This document shows positions 6,179-9,813 of a DNA stretch of 9,813 nucleotides, one piece after another. How positions within the stretch are numbered: the first letter of the stretch is position 1; each line of letters opens with the position of its first letter. The DNA comes from Bacteroidota bacterium (GTDB lineage: Bacteria > Bacteroidota > Ignavibacteria > Ignavibacteriales > Ignavibacteriaceae), in contig JAEYUD010000157.1 of assembly GCA_023433685.1 (NCBI GenBank), forward strand, positions 1-9,813. The letters run 5' to 3'. Under the pieces are notes generated by a model. That model did not search any database and had not been told where the DNA came from. It was given only the letters and a program-made list of their open reading frames with translations. Position numbers and translations under genes: made by a program.

Positions 6179-6500
6179 AAAGAAGCTTTCCGTCCTTTTT
6201 AATCTCGGAGAAAAGATCCATGGTATCTTCCCATTTCTCCACAAATTTTTTATCCTTGATGATAATAGAGAAAAGTTTCTGGCTGCTGAGGAGATACTCG
6301 AAAATCAATTCGTTGAGTTTCTCCCGCGTATCGCGTTTTTCATACTTCGAAACAACAACAAAAAGATCAATGTCGGAGTCCTTCCTCTCCTCACCCCGGG
6401 CATACGAACCGAAAAGCACAATCCGGTCGAGATCGTTTCCAAAATACTCTTTTAATTCTTCAACCAGACTTTGCAAGACCGGGTCATCGTAGATCATCAT
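6162..6500 (-). CDS. Minimal nucleotidyltransferase (MNT), partner/antitoxin of the HEPN protein
   Basis: 112 residues from the ATG at 6500 (a second ATG follows at 6497). The pol-beta-type nucleotidyltransferase signature is intact: VLFGSYARGE, ten residues after GS, then D-I-D in DSDIDLFVVV, that is GS-X10-DxD. A third acidic position may be among the residues near EDTMDLF. A longer reading would begin at GTG 6524, but that codon falls inside a likely promoter element, so the ATG is preferred. It is translationally coupled to the HEPN gene by a 17-bp overlap. In characterised MNT/HEPN pairs the MNT partner blocks the HEPN RNase; here that is inferred from order, overlap and motif integrity. 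Confidence 0.87.
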   Translation of the reverse strand: MMIYDDPVLQSLVEELKEYFGNDLDRIVLFGSYARGEERKDSDIDLFVVVSKYEKRDTREKLNELIFEYLLSSQKLFSIIIKDKKFVEKWEDTMDLFSEIKKDGKLLYAKAG

Positions 6501-6523
6501 CCAAACCAAATTTCTTAATACCA

Positions 6524-6531
6524 CAAATATA
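6524..6531 (-). promoter_or_regulatory. Bacteroidota-type -7 promoter element for the MNT/HEPN pair
   Basis: On the minus strand the bases read TATATTTG, an exact fit to the TAnnTTTG -7 consensus of Bacteroidota primary sigma factors, 23 bp upstream of the MNT ATG. I do not see a convincing -33 element. This supports a short leader and the ATG start at 6500. Confidence 0.45.
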
Positions 6532-6594
6532 AAGATTAACTTTCAGGTTTGAAATAAAGAAGTTAAGTCTGAAATTATCAGTTTATTAAACTAA

Positions 6595-6623
6595 TTGATT
6601 TTCGTAACTTGCCTCTATAAAAT
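6595..6623 (+). promoter_or_regulatory. Candidate promoter for the exported 280-residue protein gene
   Basis: TTGATT (6595-6600), a 17-bp spacer and TAAAAT (6618-6623) form a good sigma-70-like pair 53 bp before the start codon at 6677. It lies in the divergent gap between the MNT/HEPN pair and this gene. Confidence 0.4.
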
Positions 6624-6635
6624 TTTTTAATCTGT

Positions 6636-6648
6636 ACCGCCCGGCGGT
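6636..6648. promoter_or_regulatory. GC-rich perfect palindrome in the leader (possible operator)
   Basis: ACCGCC, one base, GGCGGT: 6-bp perfect arms in an otherwise AT-rich gap. It sits about 13 bp after the candidate -10 box, close to the expected transcription start, and 28 bp before the ATG. A protein-binding site or a small RNA hairpin are both possible; it lacks a T-run of the kind expected for a terminator. Confidence 0.35.
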
Positions 6649-6676
6649 TATTTAATCATAAAAAGAAAGACAATCT

Positions 6677-7519
6677 ATGAAAACACGAATTGTCGCCTCA
6701 ATACTTTGTTTTTTCCTCTCTTTTACGGCTCTCATGGCTCAGGATTTCATTCTGACCGAGGGTTACGCCAAACTCAATCATGAATTTGTACATGAGTATA
6801 ACCTCAATAAGCAGAAAGATGTCCGGCTCGATCCGATTCTTCGAGATAAACTGATGCCTTTTTACGTGGAGGTTATCAAAAGGGAAGCGGTGATGATGGA
6901 GATTCACATCGCGCAGATGATAGCTGCCGATGGCAAGATAACCCCGCTTGACACTTCCATTTATGAGTATGACAAAGAAGGCAGACTTCTTAAACTCTCC
7001 GTTAACTCAAAGAACAGCGCGGGGAAATACCAGACCGAAACACTTGCATTCAAGTACGATAAGGCCGGAAGGTTTACAGAAATGGTGGCGGGGAAAAAAT
7101 CTGTTCTGAAACTGACCCGTGACAAAAAAGGAAACATCATTAAGGCAAACAACACTTCCTATACTTATGCAAAAGGAAAACTCGACAATGTCGGGAACAT
7201 GAAATGGAACGGGAACTACTTCATTGACAAGAAAAAAGACAATGGCGCGGTTGACCCTGGGCATGAGGTTTGGTATGATAGAAATGGCCGCCCGTGGCAC
7301 GCCGACTGGAAGGAGAGCAACGCAGAATACGCTTATGACACCAAAGACAGATTTGTGATGAGAGCCTGGGAAAGCAACGGAATGAAAGAAGAACTTAAGA
7401 TCAATCATAAAGGTGGATTGCTCGATGAAATAATTGAGCAGACCGGTATCGGCGCCGATGGCAAATTCGATCAGGAGATTAAAGTTCAAGTGATCAAGAT
7501 CTACAGGGACGGAAAATAA
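6677..7519 (+). CDS. Exported protein of unknown function with weak YD/Rhs-like motifs
   Basis: 280 residues. A clear signal peptide (MKTRIVASILCFFLSFTALMAQ, residues 1-22) probably cleaves after A21, just before QDF. The mature part carries several motifs of the Tyr-Asp type with Gly-Arg: YEYDKEGRLLKL (96-107), FKYDKAGRFTEM (125-136), LTRDKKGNIIKA, VWYDRNGRPW (198-207) and YAYDTKDRF (218-226). These resemble YD/Rhs-like beta-hairpin repeats, as in many Bacteroidota extracellular proteins, but are few and irregular, and there is no toxin domain, lipobox or T9SS tail. Probably periplasmic or surface. It stands alone with its own candidate promoter and a strong terminator, so it is a one-gene unit. 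I assign no function. Confidence 0.8.
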   Translation: MKTRIVASILCFFLSFTALMAQDFILTEGYAKLNHEFVHEYNLNKQKDVRLDPILRDKLMPFYVEVIKREAVMMEIHIAQMIAADGKITPLDTSIYEYDKEGRLLKLSVNSKNSAGKYQTETLAFKYDKAGRFTEMVAGKKSVLKLTRDKKGNIIKANNTSYTYAKGKLDNVGNMKWNGNYFIDKKKDNGAVDPGHEVWYDRNGRPWHADWKESNAEYAYDTKDRFVMRAWESNGMKEELKINHKGGLLDEIIEQTGIGADGKFDQEIKVQVIKIYRDGK

Positions 7520-7548
7520 CCACCTCCATCAATCAAAATTACCTGAAT

Positions 7549-7576
7549 AAGCCGCTCCGCAAAGGGCGGCTTTTCC
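7549..7576 (+). terminator. Intrinsic terminator after the exported 280-residue protein gene
   Basis: AAGCCGC and GCGGCTT form a 7-bp stem extended by two more C-G pairs past a bulged T, with a short GCAAAG-like loop, followed by TTTT and an AT-rich run. It begins 29 bp after the stop codon at 7519 and isolates the nrf operon from upstream transcription. Confidence 0.8.
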
Positions 7577-7615
7577 ATTTTAAAACCTCCTTATTCAGAT
7601 GTCGAAAAAAAATAA

Positions 7616-7658
7616 TTTACCTTTTTAGCAATAATCTTTATATTAGTAAAGTACTTTA
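7616..7658 (+). promoter_or_regulatory. Candidate nrfHA promoter with a perfect 12-bp palindrome at the start site
   Basis: TTTACC (7616-7621) and TATATT (7639-7644) are spaced 17 bp. Directly after the -10, at 7647-7658, lies the perfect palindrome TAAAGTACTTTA, covering the expected transcription start. This would be well placed for a repressor. It does not look like the FNR/CRP consensus. The predicted leader to nrfH is about 108 nt. Confidence 0.35.
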
Positions 7659-7713
7659 AAAAAATAAGAATTTGTTTGCTGGTCTGATGTTTTTTTCTTA
7701 AGTTTTATATAAG

Positions 7714-7729
7714 CAGATAAAAAAATCTG
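7714..7729. promoter_or_regulatory. Second dyad in the nrfH leader
   Basis: CAGAT (7714-7718) and ATCTG (7725-7729) are inverted around a 6-A spacer, 29 bp before the nrfH start codon. It could be an operator or a weak leader hairpin; short arms in AT-rich DNA make chance possible. Confidence 0.2.
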
Positions 7730-7758
7730 ATTAAATCCACAAAGAAAGAAAGAACGGA

Positions 7759-8367
7759 ATGAGAGTAATAAAAAAACTGCTCAATCTCTTAATTCCACCC
7801 CCTCAATGGCGTTTTCCGGTGATCATAATGCTTGGCATTTTTGTCGGTCTCGGTTTTCAGGTGCTTTATGTTTCCAACGCGATATCGTACGCATCCGACA
7901 AACCTGAGGCCTGCATCAATTGTCACGTGATGAACTCGTACTTTGCCACCTGGGAGAGAGGCAGTCACGGGCGGTTTACCGTCTGCAACGATTGCCACGT
8001 TCCCCATGATAACGTAATCTCCAAGTATCTTTTCAAAGCTCAAGACGGGCTGCGTCACTCATTCATGTTCACCTTCCGCCTCGAGCCCCAGGTGATCAGG
8101 ATAAAGGACGCGGGTAAAAATGCTGTTCAGGCTAATTGTATCAGATGCCACGATAACGTTATCCACCCCATATCCAACCGGGGGTATGAACAGGGGAACA
8201 GATCGATCGATATGGAAGGTGTTTACTGTTGGAGTTGCCACAGGGATGTGCCGCACGGAAGAGTTAATTCACTCTCTTCAACTCCTGATGCCAAGGTTCC
8301 GGGGCTCTCACCTGTTGTACCGGAATGGATGAAAACCAACAATTCGAAACAGAAACAAGAGGATTAG
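7759..8367 (+). CDS. nrfH: NrfH, tetraheme quinol dehydrogenase subunit of nitrite reductase
   Basis: 202 residues of the NapC/NirT family. A single N-terminal membrane helix (about 19-40) anchors it with the bulk in the periplasm. Four c-heme sites are present: CINCH (52-56), CNDCH (76-80), CIRCH (127-131) and CWSCH (157-161). Met58, two residues after the first heme His, matches the CxxCHxM heme-1 ligand typical of NrfH. It takes electrons from menaquinol and passes them to NrfA. The length is a little above the common 150-180 residues, because of the Pro/Ser/Lys-rich C-terminal tail after heme 4. Its stop codon (8365-8367) is directly followed by the nrfA ATG with no gap, so the two are one operon with coupled translation. 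Confidence 0.95.
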   Translation: MRVIKKLLNLLIPPPQWRFPVIIMLGIFVGLGFQVLYVSNAISYASDKPEACINCHVMNSYFATWERGSHGRFTVCNDCHVPHDNVISKYLFKAQDGLRHSFMFTFRLEPQVIRIKDAGKNAVQANCIRCHDNVIHPISNRGYEQGNRSIDMEGVYCWSCHRDVPHGRVNSLSSTPDAKVPGLSPVVPEWMKTNNSKQKQED

Positions 8368-9813
8368 ATGAAACCAATTTCTGAACAACTTAAAGAAAAA
8401 CCGTGGTTGGGATGGGTGATCTTTCTCGGCACAGTGGTTGTCGTATTTATTCTTGGACTTTTCGCCTCCACGATAGTTGAGAGAAGGGCCGAAAGCTTTA
8501 CCCTGCAAGCGGTAAAACCGATCGCTGAATGGGAGCCAAGAAATGAAGTGTGGGGTGAAAACTACCCGCGCGAATATGAATCATACATGAAAACCCTCGA
8601 TACCAATTTCGCCAGTAAGCACGGGGGATCAAAAAAAGTGGATTACCTCGAAAGATATCCTGAGTTGGTGATCATGTGGGCAGGTTACGCCTTCTCAAAA
8701 GAATACAATCAGGGTAGAGGGCACGCTCATGCTGTAAGGGATATAAGGCAAACCCTCAGAACAGGTGGCGTTAAAGACAGTCCACAGCCTGCTACCTGCT
8801 GGAGTTGCAAAAGTACCGATGTGCCCCGCGTAATGGCAAAAGTGGGACCTGCTGATTTTTACAAAGGCAAATGGAAAGACAAAGGTGCTGAAATTGTGAA
8901 TCCGATCGGCTGCCAGGATTGTCATGATCCCAAGACAATGAACTTGCGAATTACACGTCCCGCCCTTGTCGAAGCATTTCAGAGACAGGGAAAAGATATA
9001 ACCAAAGCCTCCCGTCAGGAGATGAGATCACTCGTCTGCGCCCAGTGCCACGTTGAGTATTACTTCAAAGGCGATGGGAAATACCTGACATTCCCGTGGG
9101 ATAATGGATTCAGCGCCGACTCTATGGAAGCATACTACGACAGAATGGAATTCAAGGATTGGGAGCATAAACTTTCAAAAGCTCCAATGCTGAAAGCACA
9201 GCATCCTGATTTCGAACTTTTCATGACCGGTATCCACGCGAAACGCGGTGTGTCGTGCTCCGACTGTCACATGCCTTACAAAACTGAAGGTGGTGTTAAG
9301 TACACCGATCACCACATCCAGAGTCCTTTGGCTAATGTTGCCAATTCATGCCAGGTATGCCACAGAGAAGAGACAGAAAAACTGATCCAGGACGTGTACG
9401 ACAGACAGGACAGGGTTGAAGAGATAAGAAGAATTGCTGAAAAAGCGATCGCTTCCGCGCATATAGAGGCGAAAGCAGCATGGGATGCCGGTGCCACCCC
9501 TGAAGAAATGAAACCCGCACTTCAACTCATACGTCACGCTCAGTGGCGTTGGGACTGGGTTGCCGCAGCCAACGGTCTCGGCTTCCACTCTCCGGTTGAA
9601 GCTCTAAGAGTTGTTGGAACATCTCTCGCGAAAGCTGAAGAAGCAAGAAAAGCCCTTGCAATCATTCTGATCAAGCACGGAAAAACCTATCCGGTACCAC
9701 TTCCTGATATCTCAACCAAGGAGAAAGCCCAGGCTTTCCTCGGTCTTGACCTTAAAGCGATGTTTGCCGATAAAGAGGAATTTCTCAAAACCGATGCCAA
9801 ACAATGGGATGAG
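8368..9813 (+). CDS. nrfA: NrfA, pentaheme ammonia-forming cytochrome c nitrite reductase (3' end beyond window)
   Basis: The frame is open from the ATG at 8368 to the window edge: 482 residues so far, about the usual full length, so only a short tail is missing. Heme 1 is the catalytic CWSCK (144-148) with Lys as ligand; hemes 2-5 are CQDCH (182-186), CAQCH (224-228), CSDCH (297-301) and CQVCH (328-332). By comparison with known NrfA, R131 (LRTG), Y231 (VEYYF) and H279 (KAQH) are the active-site residues. E230, K276 and Q278 are the calcium-site residues that mark the Ca-dependent class. Residues 13-35 are a hydrophobic segment with no obvious cleavage site, so NrfA may stay membrane-anchored in addition to docking on NrfH. 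It reduces nitrite to ammonium with six electrons in the periplasm and completes the operon begun by nrfH. Confidence 0.97.
   Translation, partial: MKPISEQLKEKPWLGWVIFLGTVVVVFILGLFASTIVERRAESFTLQAVKPIAEWEPRNEVWGENYPREYESYMKTLDTNFASKHGGSKKVDYLERYPELVIMWAGYAFSKEYNQGRGHAHAVRDIRQTLRTGGVKDSPQPATCWSCKSTDVPRVMAKVGPADFYKGKWKDKGAEIVNPIGCQDCHDPKTMNLRITRPALVEAFQRQGKDITKASRQEMRSLVCAQCHVEYYFKGDGKYLTFPWDNGFSADSMEAYYDRMEFKDWEHKLSKAPMLKAQHPDFELFMTGIHAKRGVSCSDCHMPYKTEGGVKYTDHHIQSPLANVANSCQVCHREETEKLIQDVYDRQDRVEEIRRIAEKAIASAHIEAKAAWDAGATPEEMKPALQLIRHAQWRWDWVAAANGLGFHSPVEALRVVGTSLAKAEEARKALAIILIKHGKTYPVPLPDISTKEKAQAFLGLDLKAMFADKEEFLKTDAKQWDE

Noticed and set aside
6179..6244. Upstream start for the HEPN protein, adding 22 residues
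   Set aside because: The extension lies fully inside the MNT coding region and precedes the HEPN fold; the ATG at 6178 gives the usual length.
6501..6524. GTG start for the MNT protein, adding 8 residues
   Set aside because: The codon falls inside the TATATTTG -7 element; the ATG at 6500 leaves a sensible leader.
7007..7489. Minus-strand open frame (160 residues) inside the exported protein gene
   Set aside because: The plus-strand frame has a signal peptide, promoter and terminator; the antisense frame has none.

Overview
The window looks like a chromosomal piece from the Ignavibacteria/Chlorobi side of the Bacteroidota. The strongest clue is the C-terminal type IX secretion sorting domain of the first gene (NYPNPFNPET, then FDLQGREV and SGVYFYRLQAG), which is typical of that group. 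AT-rich gene starts without clear Shine-Dalgarno sites, an A-Q signal-peptide end and an NrfHA nitrite reductase fit the same picture. The assignment is an inference from sequence style, not a database result.

Layout. (1) 1-863: the 3' end of a large secreted protein with an Ig-like domain and a T9SS sorting tail. (2) 873-1045: copy 1 of a palindromic intergenic repeat, lying between convergent genes. (3) 1046-1600, minus strand: a small exported, probably beta-barrel outer-membrane protein. (4) 1711-5783: a four-gene iron-uptake (feo) operon. It comprises a DtxR/MntR-type regulator, a second membrane-anchored DtxR-like protein fused to two FeoA-like domains, the FeoB G-protein domain, and the FeoB membrane domain as a separate gene. 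The first three genes overlap by 4 bp each. The two feoB halves are separated by 235 bp that hold a 7-bp tandem repeat and copy 2 of the same palindromic element. (5) 5792-6500, minus strand: an overlapping MNT nucleotidyltransferase/HEPN pair (a toxin-antitoxin-type module), convergent with feoB and ending 8 bp from its stop. (6) 6677-7519: an exported protein with weak YD/Rhs-like motifs and no assigned function, followed by a good intrinsic terminator. (7) 7759-9813: nrfH and nrfA (running off the end), the respiratory ammonia-forming nitrite reductase.

How it fits together. The feo operon would import Fe(II) under anoxic conditions and carries its own metal sensor. NrfHA would pass menaquinol electrons to nitrite and needs nine c-type hemes (four in NrfH, five in NrfA), so both blocks suit an anaerobic or facultative, iron-demanding organism. 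The most unusual part is the feo operon. FeoB is split inside the linker between its G domain and its membrane domain, exactly at a dispersed inverted repeat. FeoA is not a free small protein but sits at the end of a DtxR-like protein with an N-terminal hydrophobic segment. The palindromic element occurs twice with identical architecture: 41-bp arms bounded by GTTAC/GTAAC, with GATT boxes spaced 9, 11 and 9 bp in all four arms.
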